Below, piece after piece: positions 15,481 through 25,928 of a stretch of DNA of 64,000 nt. Made by a program: the position numbers and the translations under genes. The notes beneath the pieces are model-generated. The model saw only the letters and a list, made by a program, of their open reading frames with translations. It did no database searches and was not told the origin of the DNA. Source of the stretch: Phalacrocorax aristotelis (Eukaryota > Chordata > Aves > Suliformes > Phalacrocoracidae); assembly GCF_949628215.1 (NCBI RefSeq), contig NC_134276.1, positions 63,284,733-63,348,732 on the forward strand, given 5' to 3'. Position 1 is the first letter of the stretch, and every line of letters begins with the position of its first letter.

Positions 15481-15590
15481 TTCCGTTTAGACCGGAAGCC
15501 GAAAAGTTGCCTTCCACTTAATTTCAGCATTTAGGATATGCAAGCATCTATTTTTGTCTGATTTCCAAAAGAAGTGGAGCTGCTGTCACC
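15481..15590 (+). promoter_or_regulatory. possible 5' UTR/promoter-proximal sequence with an ETS-like site
   Basis: The 110 bases before the candidate start codon contain ACCGGAAGC at 15491-15499, a good match to the ETS/GABP core. No TATA box at a sensible distance and no CpG island are visible. It could be the 5' part of a first exon, or an intron if the ATG lies in exon 2. A transcription start cannot be placed from sequence alone. Confidence 0.2.
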
Positions 15591-15676
15591 ATGTTGCCTG
15601 TCACTTTGCTCACTCTAATTTTTCTCTTCTTAATAACTTTGGAACCCACTGGCCAACTTCCAAATCAGACAGAGAG
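15591..15676 (+). CDS. candidate signal-peptide exon of an unidentified secreted or membrane protein
   Basis: The ATG at 15591 sits in a strong initiation context (GTCACCATG). It opens 28 codons plus two bases and ends at a consensus donor, AG|GTAGGT, at 15676/15677. The peptide starts MLPV and has a long hydrophobic core, LTLIFLFLIT (residues 9-16 lie in the middle of it). After it comes LEPTGQ, a plausible signal-peptidase region, then a mature start with one N-glycosylation sequon, NQT, at residue 25. The frame meets a stop just inside the presumed intron, as expected for a spliced exon. The exon would end in phase 2. I do not recognise the protein. No downstream plus-strand exon in the matching phase was found in the window, so the next exon would lie across a long intron or beyond the right edge. 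A chance hydrophobic frame is the alternative. Confidence 0.45.
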
Positions 15677-18600
15677 GTAGGTGTATGAAAGATACAGACT
15701 TCTCACGTGGTTCTTGAAAGCAGCAGCCAAGTAGAGAACCTGTTTAATGCCCTCAGTGAGGTTAAGGGAAGAGGCATGAACTCAAGCAAAGATCAGAGAA
15801 CTTGAGACAAGTATATTATGAATGGCTTAACTGGAGGGGGGGGGGGGGGAAAGAAAGGCCAAGCAAAACGAAATCTTCCTAGTCATTGTAATTTTTTTTT
15901 AGAGGTCAAGAAACCTACACATGATGTTACTCACGGCTGACAAGCTGGTCCTCTGACATCTAATAGGGCACAAACATGGACTCCAGTTTCCCCAACAGTT
16001 AGGACATACAATTATCTTTCTGCTGCATGTACTACCCAGTATATAAAAAGTATACATAAAAATTAAGTTGATGCTTTATTCTAATTCAGTTAAAACAGAA
16101 AAGAACCACATGATACAAATCTGTTGGAAACCAGGCTTTTGGGGTTTGGAGTCGCACATTCGATCAAGAGGTAGGTGTGGGTCAAAGTTGGAGGGGTTCT
16201 GTCCATTTGGGTGTTTATAATCATGCCTGTTTCAGGATCTCTTAATTTCTTTACATTTAGCAATTTAACTGCTTGCCCTTATTCAAATCTCTTCCTGAAG
16301 CATTTTCTCTGTGTTGTCTTTTAACATTTAACCTACAACATAAAGTGAATGAGCTATGCATATTTATAATCTTATTCAAAGTGTATCAGCACTGATTGAA
16401 CTGCTGTGGCCTTCTGTGTAAGCATATCCTTGCATATGATGAGGGACATTAGGCCAAAACCCATTTTCCTCCCATTTTTGCCAGATACTACAGGGGACTT
16501 TGGACATGAACTGCATGACTGGACTGAAACTTCATGGACTCTGGAGAGAAAGGCAGACTTACATTAGACTGGAACAAAATTTTGTTTCTTGCTTATGATT
16601 AGTCCTTTCTGAAGTCATGGATGGTGGGTTTTTTTAAAATTAATACAGCTCACTTGAGCAAAGCTGTTCATATCTTCTAGCCCTGAAGTTTTTACTTCTT
16701 TACTTCTTCGGCCCAGCACTTTTTTGGCATGCTTAGGCAAAGCTGAGGCATTAATGTAAGAAGTCGCCAACGACTGGACCCAAAGGAGCAGACTCCCCTC
16801 CCCATGCCTATAGATCTGTGTCTTGAGAGCAGCAGGTGGCTTTGGGCAACTTGTCCTCTCCTCTGCTGCAGAACCAGGGCCTGCATGTTTCCAGTGCAGC
16901 GTGGGGGTTCTGCATTCTGTACCGGGTGGAGAAGGACACCTCTATGCATCTGCAGATGGGCTTGCTCTCTTCCCTGATCTAGCCTACTGAATGTAATCTT
17001 GCTGTATGATCTGATGCAGAATGTGGTTTGGCTTCCATTTCCTCACTCGTATTAGGATATTATCTCTCCTTTTAATGAAACATCAAAATCTGGACAAATC
17101 TGGGCGCAAGTTGCCTTTCTCTTTTCTCTCTTCTCTCTTCTTTGGTCCGGTTTCCCTGCACATCGTCGGCAGTTTTGTGGACGTAGACAGCCCTTACCTT
17201 GCCATCTCCACCTTTTTGTTCCTCCCATGTATTGCTCCCCGTGTTGCTCTGCTACAATTGCTTATGAGGCAGAGTAAGCACCAGACTAGGATAAAGGGAA
17301 AATAACTTTTCTTTTGTGAGGGTTTTGTATTTTCCTTTGTTGTTTGTTTTTTTTTAAACCTGGATGGTTCTCTGACCTGACTCGCTGTGCCCAGCTGAAG
17401 GGACAGACTGGAGGCAGCTTTATGGTGGGGAAGTAGACATTTAAGTCAGCCCTACCTCTGAGAGGAATGTAACCACAGAGTTAGAGGAGCACACTGAGCA
17501 CTGTGTGCCTGCACTTGTTGAATTTACTGAGAAATATACTGTGAAATTTACTCTCTTCCGTGCTGGACAGTCTTAATCTGGCCTTATTGTACAAATGCCT
17601 CAGATTGGGAAAATGTTTATACAACACTGAGCAAGCTGTCATTGCTCAGAAGATAACTGCAATTATTTTCTCCATTATCTATTAATCTTTAAGGTCCTCC
17701 ATGATATCTATTTTGGTGTTCATGACTCAAATAACACGGGAGGTATGAGTGAAATTTTCTGTGCACGGAAAATAAATACCTGCTTTGAAGGAAGGCCTTT
17801 ACATTCAGATCCTGTCCCTTCTGTAAAACACTCCCCATGTTATACCATTATGTTAAACCAATAAAGAGGAAAATGGTATTCCACGCACATGTGAGCTAAT
17901 AACAATTGGCATGCAGAACATAAACCCCACAGTGGGTCACACTAAGGCAGACTGGCAAGCTGCTGTGCTAGCTTAGTTTCCAAATGCCTGAAGATAATTG
18001 CCCCAGTATATCCATGCAAAACTTACAAAGAAAAAAATAAGATTATCCCAAGCATGAAACTGGCTGGAAAATTACTCAGCAGTGTTATTGAAAACTCATT
18101 TTACCTGCTGTGATATTTAGCTAATATGATTAACGACATTAAAATGGAGACTTCTGGTATAGTTTGGAAATAGACTCCAACCTACCTATCACGGTGGGAA
18201 ATTTATTTTGTTCTGTAACATTTCAGCATTTCCTGCCTGCATGAAATCTCTTAAATATCCACCTCTACTTTCTTGTATCACTAATGTCAAATTCAGTACT
18301 GATTCATGAGCAATATAGAGTTCAGAATCTCCACGCTCAGTGAGAATGGTAAGAACAGTAAGAGAAGCATTATTTCAATAATTAAGCACGTGGAGCAAAG
18401 GTGAAAATATTTTTAAAATGATTTACAATAGATTTGCATACACAAAATGTTATTTTCATGCTGAGCTCATTTTCAGGCTTTTGCATAGGTAAAGTCTGTT
18501 CTGTTTATACAGGAATATAAGAAGTCGAAATGCTGATGCCTATTTTTAATAAGATACAAAAAGAGTTTTCCCTTCTCTTGAAACTATTTCCTTACACTCC

Positions 18601-19546
18601 AGTCCTCACTGGCCATACCATCTTCCTGCTTATTTTGGTAATTACACCTCCTTCTTTCTTACAAAGTCTACAATAAGATAAATTATTATAATAAAATATA
18701 TCATGTAACTATAGCACCTGGGACCTGCAGCTGTAACAAAGACCTCAGGTAGTGAGGTCTTTAAAAAAAAAGCACAGAACAAGAAATTAGATTTCCCTTT
18801 CACAGTTTCTCAAGAGAATACCTTGTAAGACAAGAGAAAACAGATAACACACACTTATGGGGAGACTGCAAGAGAACAATGGTATCAAATAAGACACGTA
18901 TGTATGAAGATCAAGCAATCTCTGAATGAGGCAGTGTCCATTTTGATAGTTCAAATACTATAGCATCTACTAAATTGGAGATCAGGGCCTTAAAATGCCT
19001 TTTTGTAAAGTGTATTAGAAATCAACCGTATAACAGGTGAAAGCTTGTGAATTTAGTTCACAGAAGGCATAAAATCTTCAAGACTCTCGGTATGTTTGTA
19101 GGAAATCTAATAAGTGCTAGGGAATAGTTCAACTGAGGCACCCATCTTGGAATAGAAGGAGGGAGCTACCTGGGGTTAGTAAATGGGTATAATTCTGCCT
19201 AAGTCTAACTGGTTGGAAGGCTGAGGATGTGCTTCAAATCCTACTCACTGGTTTTCTCACTTGCAGTTTCTAGAGATGTTCCTCTTCATGTGTAATCTGC
19301 AACCCAGAATGCAAGATCTGTCTAGGGGGCAGGAACATACGGCAATTTAAAAAGGAGTGGCTCATTTTTGTCTGTTGTTTTTAACAGAGCTTTAACACCA
19401 CCCTCTGTGCCTGGGTGTGTATATACACATATATAAGTATACATTTGGTTCTAGGGACCAGAATTCAGATCTCCTCTTGCAAATCAGGTGTTCCAACTAT
19501 GCAGTTACAGCAGGCCTTCATCTGTTGTTCTGTTCTTTCAGACAGT
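15677..19546. other. non-coding, presumed intron or intergenic
   Basis: No coding segment is supported. A G14 homopolymer lies at 15836-15849 and T runs are scattered. Short open frames at 16692-16949 (-) and 17021-17305 (+) show no domain character and no splice signals that make sense together. If the exon at 15.6 kb is genuine, this is the start of its first coding intron. Confidence 0.6.
15836..15849 (+). repeat. G14 homopolymer
   Basis: Fourteen consecutive G residues follow CTGGA and precede an A-rich stretch. It lies about 160 bases into the presumed intron of the signal exon. G-runs of this length can form quadruplex structures and are error-prone in sequencing, so its exact length is uncertain. 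Confidence 0.9.
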
Positions 19547-20160
19547 CACAGAATCATAAAAAAAGTGAGGTTGGAAGAGATTTCCTGAGGTCATTGTGTC
19601 CAGTCCCCTACACAAAGCATGTTCAGTTAGATCAGGTTGCTCGGAGACTTGCCCAGTAAACTTTTTAGTATCTCCAAAGGCTGTGATTTGACAGCCTTTC
19701 TGGGCAAGCTGCTCAGGCGTCTGACCATCTCCATGGTACATTTTTTGCCCCCTACAACTAAATAGAATTTCCTGTTTTCCAGCTTGTGCTCATCGTTTCT
19801 CATGCCATCAGTGCGTGAGATCTTCAGTGCTTTTCCTCTGGGAAGAGCCTGGCTCTGTCATCTCTGCATCCTTCCATTTGGCAGCTGCAGAGAGCAGTAA
19901 GATTTCCCCTTCACCTTCTCCTCTCAAGGCTGAACAAACCCAGTTCTCTCGGCCTCTCCTCATATGCCACATACTCGTCTTGCTGCCATTCCTCTGGACT
20001 TGCTCCAGTCTCTCAACATCTTTCTTGCAGAGGGGTGCCTAAAACTGGAGAGTGCAAATGCAGCCTCACAAGTGCCAAATAAAGGGGAATAAACACCTCT
20101 TTTGACCTGCTGACAATTAATTTTGACCTTTTGACCTGACAATTAACTATTGTTCACAGT
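19547..20160 (-). mobile_element. CR1 LINE, 5'-truncated 3' end
   Basis: Read on the minus strand, this ends (at 19547) in the 'ttatgattctgtg' type tail typical of CR1. Before that come the usual 3' UTR and the end of the reverse-transcriptase frame region. On the plus strand the landmark order is the one expected of an inverted copy: 'cacagaatcat', 'gaggttggaagagat', 'ggctgaacaaaccca', 'tctctcggcctctcctcat', 'tggacttgctccag', 'gcagcctcaca'. The copy is about 610 bp, heavily truncated at its 5' end and well diverged. It carries no intact frame and is not active. CR1 is the main LINE of birds and is also present in other reptiles. The 5' boundary is approximate. Confidence 0.88.
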
Positions 20161-21612
20161 GGCACTGCTTCACAGCATTGGTTTAGGACTACCCTTATTT
20201 TGAATAATCTGTACCCTGCTTGTTATAGCATTCTCTAGGAGAGATGATGGTTGTGGATATGCATTGGTTCAATAAGGGAGGCAGCTGAATCTATTTTCTA
20301 CACCCCAAGTGAATGTAACAATCATTAGGTTTTATCTTAAAAGGAAGCAGCACACTTTGTGTGGGTCCTAATGGTGGGAGTGGATGTTAGGAATGCTCTG
20401 AGAAAGCCTATTGGGTCATGATGTCAAAATAGGTAGAGAAGCATCTGATAATTTTATCCTGATCTGGTTTAGGTAAGAGGAATGTATTGACTTAGTCCTG
20501 TGAAAGTGGAGATACTTCTGTGCATTCTGGACTACCACAAAACTCCATGGACTTACGAAAGGAGTTTAGGTAGCTCCAGGATTAGGCAGCTGCTGAAAAA
20601 GGCTTTTCAGAATGCTACGTCTTTGTCATACGTGCCTAAATTCTGTTTAAATCCAATGCGTGAGCTAGCTCTGATGGATTTCAACTTGCACTGCACTTAG
20701 GGATATCTCAAAACACAACTCATACACAGGCAACACAAGCTTTCCCCCCAAAAGGGGCAAGAAACTAAAGATTGGCTCTACCAAATAGTCAGTGTATGCA
20801 CAGGGACAGGTAAGAATTCTTAAAATAGAGTATTTTGTGTGCCTTCAGGCTTTCCAACATCTTAGGTCACTAAGCAGTATCTTTCAAAGTGCTTCTGAAT
20901 AGTAAGCTCCCTTTCAATTTTTTTATACATTCAGCCCCACCCTCAGCCTGTTTCTGGCTGGGTCTCCCCTTTCCATGTGGAGCAGATGTACCTGCGCCCA
21001 CTGAAGCAATGTGCTGTTGCCAACAAGTTGCAGAAGAGTGTGAGCAGGAGCTAGTCTCCGGCTTAATACTCTCTACTTTGCGCTCCCCTTCCTTCAGAGC
21101 TGGGATGGTCCACTGCTGGCGCATGCAGAGCCAAATGCAAGGTTAAAAATGAGGACAATGGTGCCACAGGCACACGTTGCTGGGGCTGGGGAGCCTGCTA
21201 AGCCTTGGCAAGCTGAACCATTTGCAGAGCAGGTACTTAGAGGGGTGGTTATGCCGAGGGCTCTGAGCTAGTTTAGGCTGGCCACGCTGCTCTAATGGCT
21301 AAAGTGAGGTCAAGGGATCTTTTTCAGAACAGGCCAGGATTTTAACTGTCCCACAGTCTTCCTCTCAGTCAAACTCTCTCACGGGAATGGTTGATTTTCC
21401 TTTTGAATAAACCAACATTGACTTTAGCAACACATTTTTAATTTACCTAAGACTTTATCAATGTTATCAGCTGGATCTTAAAACAAATGCATGTTTTTGT
21501 ATGAAATTGCATATGATTTAGTCCTTTATCTCTGCTCTAAGGAACAGTACTGACTAAACACAAACACTGGACAACAGTACATGAGGATCCAGTTGCTTAT
21601 TTGCTGCATTTT
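20161..21612. other. non-coding, possible 3' UTR or flank of the minus-strand exon
   Basis: No supported gene. If the minus-strand exon ending at 21613 is a terminal exon, its 3' UTR would run leftwards through this interval. An ATTAAA-type signal on the minus strand (TTTAAT on the plus) occurs near 21.44 kb, but no canonical AATAAA was noted close by. Overlapping frames at 20870-21146 on both strands mirror each other and look like chance in a slightly GC-richer patch. Confidence 0.5.
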
Positions 21613-21877
21613 TTATGTTACTGTCTGAGAAGATTTAAAGGGCGGACCTCCTCTTGTCCTTCTGCTTCGACTACAGGCAGGAAAGTGCTTCAACAGTAAG
21701 TCACGTTTCTCTTGTTTACTCTCATCAAGACCTTTCTGTTGCGTAATTCTTTTGTTTTCCACTGTTGTAATCTCTGATGCACATGGATCCCGGACAATGT
21801 AGATGACCTGTGTGGGATGCATGAGGTTCTCTGTCAAGATATTGTTGTCCCTCGCTGGCTGGGATCCAGGTTTAGTA
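21613..21877 (-). CDS. candidate terminal coding exon, protein unidentified
   Basis: On the minus strand a strong acceptor (a long C/T tract from the A-rich plus-strand run at about 21882-21906, then TGCTTAG) precedes one base plus 87 codons and a TAA stop at 21615-21613. The peptide begins TKPGSQPARDNN, continues through HPTQVIYIVRDPCASE and a charged segment (ENKR, DESKQEKR), and ends basic and hydroxyl-rich with SRSRRTRGG and SSQTVT. The hydrophilic, low-cysteine composition and C-terminal Thr/Val would suit a cytoplasmic tail, but that is inference. I do not recognise the protein, and no PDZ or other domain can be asserted. The frame is open right across the acceptor, so openness alone is not proof. 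No matching upstream exon on the same strand was firmly identified. It would converge on the plus-strand candidate at 15.6 kb. Confidence 0.4.
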
Positions 21878-23421
21878 CTAAGCAGAAAAAAAAAGAAGAA
21901 AAAAGAACAATGGAGATAAATTTAGATGCTGTTGGGAAAAAGAATCCAGCACACTGTCCATCCCAGCCCTTTGAAGCAACACCCACAAAGCAGTTTCCTT
22001 TGACTTTCTAAGGGATTCCCAGATTTTCACAGTAGCTTATGCAACCAAAGCAGACACCACCTGACTAACATTTGGCTAACCCTTTGCAATCTCATTCCAA
22101 ATGCAAACTATGAAACAAAGCTTGCTGTCATGACTTAGAGCCTCACCGTGTGCACACTAAACACAACTAGAGACAGTGGGAGCATTGATGTTGGTACCAG
22201 GGGTCCCAAGGCAAATTGGACCCCTGGCTGCACCAACTTCGCTGCAGGGCATTACCAGTAGTGCTCCCCAAGCAACAGTGCTCCTTCAGGCTGAGTTTAA
22301 TGTTGCTAGTAGAAGAGCCTCTGCTAAACTGAAGTTTGTGCTAATGGCTCCTTTAAAATACTGCTAATCAGTGAATTTGTATACCTATTTATAATTTTGA
22401 TTAATAGCTTAGTTACATAATTGTCTTTCAAAGGCCCCATTGAGGTATTATTAGCTAAACCGATCACTACGTCCAATTCTATAATACTAGTGTTTCCATA
22501 TAGACTTGGTGTTGAATTGTTTAAAAGGAAGAGGACATGATGCCTGCACTAAGCAAGCTTTTTCAGTCAAACTCTGGGGGCTGACGGAGGCCATGGCCCC
22601 CTCCATACCTTGTACTTTGTTTTTTTCTTAAAGGGCTCTTTTTCTGAGGGTTCTTTACCTATATTTTGAAGATTCACATTCAGTTACTGATGAAATGTTT
22701 TTCTTCAGAAAGAAAAGTCTGTGTAACATATATTTTTGAGAGGCATATGCCCATTTTGTATTTGGGCATATAATACGGGCACCTTAAGTAATGGAAATGC
22801 CTGTTCCTTTTGCATTGTGTGCTTATGAAAGTGAAGCCCTGAGTAATGTAATTTTATGGAAGTAAAGACATACCTAAAAATAGTATTAAGTTCCTTGATT
22901 TATTAGTGAAAAATAAAAGGAGGAAAAATCTCAGTTTGTCATTCAGACACTCAGATCACTGCACTGAAGAGTAGTAGGGAATATTAGACTAATTTGAGAC
23001 CATGTCTGCTGCCGTAACTGTGAATATAATGAATTTGGATACTGGCGGACTACAGGTACTTTCCTTTTTTTGTTAATTACATTGATTTACAAAATGGAAG
23101 TGTAATTTGGATTTGCTCGGCAGTTATTATCCAAGAGGATGCCATGACAATTTTGACCTGCTGACAGAGGTAGCCCAAAGTAATGTTTGCCAATGCAGTG
23201 CGAGACTTTTATTTGTTTTCAAAATGTTGTTTTGCATCACATCTTGTGAATTTTTGTCTAATTAGTTAAGTTGCTATGTCCAAAAATTATAGAATTTTTT
23301 GACAAGGTAACATAGCTTTAATTTTAACATCATGTAATTAAAATATTTGCTTTTTTTTTAATTCCAAAGTGATATTTTTGTATACAGTTTATTTTTAAGA
23401 TTTTTTAAATTAAACCACTTT

Positions 23422-23425
<4 letters not shown>

Positions 23426-23469
<44 letters not shown>
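23426..23469 (+). repeat. (CA)22 microsatellite
   Basis: This is an uninterrupted CA dinucleotide tract of 44 bases between TGTTT and AAAATCTTCC. It is pure, so it is probably polymorphic in length. Confidence 0.98.
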
Positions 23470-23473
<4 letters not shown>

Positions 23474-24184
23474 CTTCCAGTTGCAAATTATTTTCTTTTT
23501 CTTTTCATTTTGTTACAAATATATAAAAATTTAATTATAGGCAGGCCACATATTTTCTTTCTGATTTAACCAGAAACTAAAAAAAAAAATAAAATACTCT
23601 TACCAGTCCATTTATAATTTGTTCTTTAATATACAGTTTCTCTACGGGCAAAAACTTCTTTGGAGTGAAATTTTCATGATAGAATTTAATTTTGGGGGGT
23701 TTGAAGGCAGGTAGTATTTTTCTATTTGTCTCATTCTGATGTCAAACCATGTCACAAAAAAAATTTCCATCATTTAATGGAAAACTATTGGGGTGGAGAG
23801 TTAAAGCAAAGAGCTTGAATACCATCCCGCTTGGAATGTGAACGAATAACTTTCGGAAGGGTTTTAGCTGGAGTTTCAAGCTGGCAAGCGATTTCAGCAC
23901 ACACCAGCCTTCAAGGATTTCAACAGTACCACGAGACCCATAAAATGATTTGATACATAATTTGGTGAAATTTGAAAGCTTTTCCTGTGCAGATGTTTTG
24001 GTTATCTGACTATAATAACTCTCTGACCTTAACCTTGATAAATAGGTATTGTACGTGTTTCTAATCAGCGTGTGTGTGTATGTTGTTTTCATTTTATTTT
24101 TAACTTGAATGCCTGTCATTTAACAAATCTATGTCTTTAAAAGCACCAAACTTTATTAATCCACTTAAAGGCGTAACCATCTAT

Positions 24185-24340
24185 AAAAATGTACTATGCA
24201 AATTGGACTTTCTCCCATCTTCAGTCACCACAGCCAAGCACATAAAGCTTGGGGAAATTTATGCATTTTGACCATCTTCTAAATCATTAGAGGCCAAACC
24301 AATTTAAATAGCAATCAGTGACCAAGAACACCCTTTGCTC
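24185..24340. promoter_or_regulatory. possible conserved non-coding element with octamer motif
   Basis: A perfect POU octamer, ATGCAAAT, lies at 24196-24203, and another TTTATGCATTTT-like A/T element follows within 70 bases. The stretch is free of simple repeats and recognisable transposons. No conservation data are available here, so the regulatory call is speculative. Confidence 0.2.
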
Positions 24341-25881
24341 TCTGAAGGTTTTTTTTTCCTTGGTATTCTAATTATTTAATTCAAGCTTGTTACGTTCAGC
24401 TCTGCTGGGTGCTCTGCAGTCTGAATTCATTCTGCCTTGTTTAATTTGCCTTTTTCCTCTGCCATTAGATTGTTAGCTCTCAAGATGAGAACAGAGCACT
24501 AACTCACCACTGCATAGTATGAGCAGAAGCTGTTTTTTAGCTGTTAAAAAAGATAGGATGATCCTTTGGATTTGACGTTTGGGACAGAATTTTTGTGCCT
24601 AGTTTAATTGCTTTCCTGGCTGGGTTCATCAACCCTAAGTTTTCGCATTTATAAGACTGGACTCCTCCCATTTTATAAGATGTTTAGAGGTCTTAAAGAA
24701 AACAAAACCAACATGTAAAGTTTTATTATATTAATTTTGCACTGACTTCAGTGGAGTCAAAGTATGTCCCTGAGGTCTGTGGAGTCCATGAGATCTCTGG
24801 ATGTGACCACAGTGGAAGTGGGAAGGAACTCCAAACATACCTGAAAGTTATTTTTGGAAGTGGCATCTCAAAGTGGGCTGGAGATACAAACACATTATTC
24901 TCAAAATCTGTAACAAACCCGGCTCACTGAAAGGCAGCATTTTCCCTAAGGTGTTAATTGTCTGCTAGCTGAGAAATTGCATAGGTTTAAACCCTCACCA
25001 TAATGTTTATTCTGTTGGAATAGTTGGCAGAGGTATTTAAATCTGGTGTCACTTTTACTATCAACTATTTAATCTCTTGTGCAAGATCTGGTCTCTGAAG
25101 TCATCACTGGGAAGGGTGGAAAAAATTGGCTACTGTGCAGTTTTTTAATGTCTGTGTCACTCATAAGGTATATGAAGTTACAACTTCTATATGCAAAAGA
25201 TGCATCTTTTATGGCAAGATAGCTCTCCTGATGTCTGAAGTGTCCTGAACTCATTACAGCTTTTGACTTGTTCCAGCCTTCAGATTAAAATGGTTCAGGT
25301 TACATCATTTTAAACTGCACAAAGGGTCAAGAGACCATATCATTTCAATGAGGCCACAGTTCATTTGCTTTGGCTCAGGAAAGCCAGAGGATGAAATAAA
25401 TATTAATAGTCACAGTTTGAAAGAAGGATTGCAGCTTTGGTATTACAATGAAGCGGAACATTTCATACATGATGCAGCAAAACAGTCACTGGATTTTTGC
25501 CAGTTTGAAGGAGATAGAGAGGGAGAAAGAATGAAGAAAAAAAAAATAATTAAAAAATGCACCTGGTACCTAAAGTCTTTTTTTAAAACTTTTCATTACG
25601 GGGAGAAGCAATATTTGCTTTTTGCTTTATGGAGTTGGAATCAGTCCGTTAAGAGGGTGGGAGAAAAGATTAATAGGTAAATTCAGCATGCTGACTCCTT
25701 CATGTAGTTAATGTGCTTCATCTTACCTAGGTGATGAGCTGCATTTACACTGACAATGTGTGTAGAGACAGAAAGAGAGGTTAAATATGTGGTTAGGGGA
25801 ACAAAGTTAATGAAAGTATATTACAGGATTTTACAAAAAACATATATTACTTTTCATTTAATTTAGTCCTTGGGACAATTA

Positions 25882-25928
25882 CATCCCTGGTGTAATCTCA
25901 TTAAGCTAATGAGATCACATCAGGGATG
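25882..25928. repeat. 47-bp near-perfect palindrome, probable ancient palindromic repeat
   Basis: The left arm at 25882-25903 and the right arm at 25907-25928 are 22 nt each and pair around a 3-nt loop (AGC) with only two imperfections. One would be a G-U wobble in plus-strand RNA and the other an A-C mismatch. The arm core runs CATCCCTGGTGTAATCTCAT, and the sequence just after the right arm is AATTTGGCTC. The motif order 'catccctggtgtaa ... cagggatgaatttggc' resembles an old palindromic interspersed repeat that I associate with amniote genomes. That assignment comes from memory and is not proven. A structured regulatory RNA or a hairpin precursor is the alternative. Confidence 0.55.

Larger units (their letters stand above)
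21878..25881. other. non-coding region
   Basis: No supported exon. Contents noted are the CA microsatellite at 23426-23469, several A and T runs (for example around 23350 and 23580), and a stretch near 24.2 kb with a perfect octamer motif that is listed separately. The 125-codon minus-strand frame at 23742-24119 has no splice signals at sensible ends and no recognisable domain, and it lies in AT-rich sequence. Confidence 0.6.

Noticed and set aside
15591..15676. Assigning the signal exon to a named receptor such as CD45 on the basis of a TGQ motif after the signal peptide
   Set aside because: The shared residues are too few, the exon end does not correspond to what I recall of that gene, and no downstream exon supports it.
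23426..23469. CRISPR-like or tandem-array structure
   Set aside because: It is a pure dinucleotide microsatellite with no spacers. The window is vertebrate nuclear DNA.
23742..24119. 125-codon minus-strand frame
   Set aside because: No acceptor or donor at useful positions. It runs through AT-rich DNA with simple-sequence character at one end.
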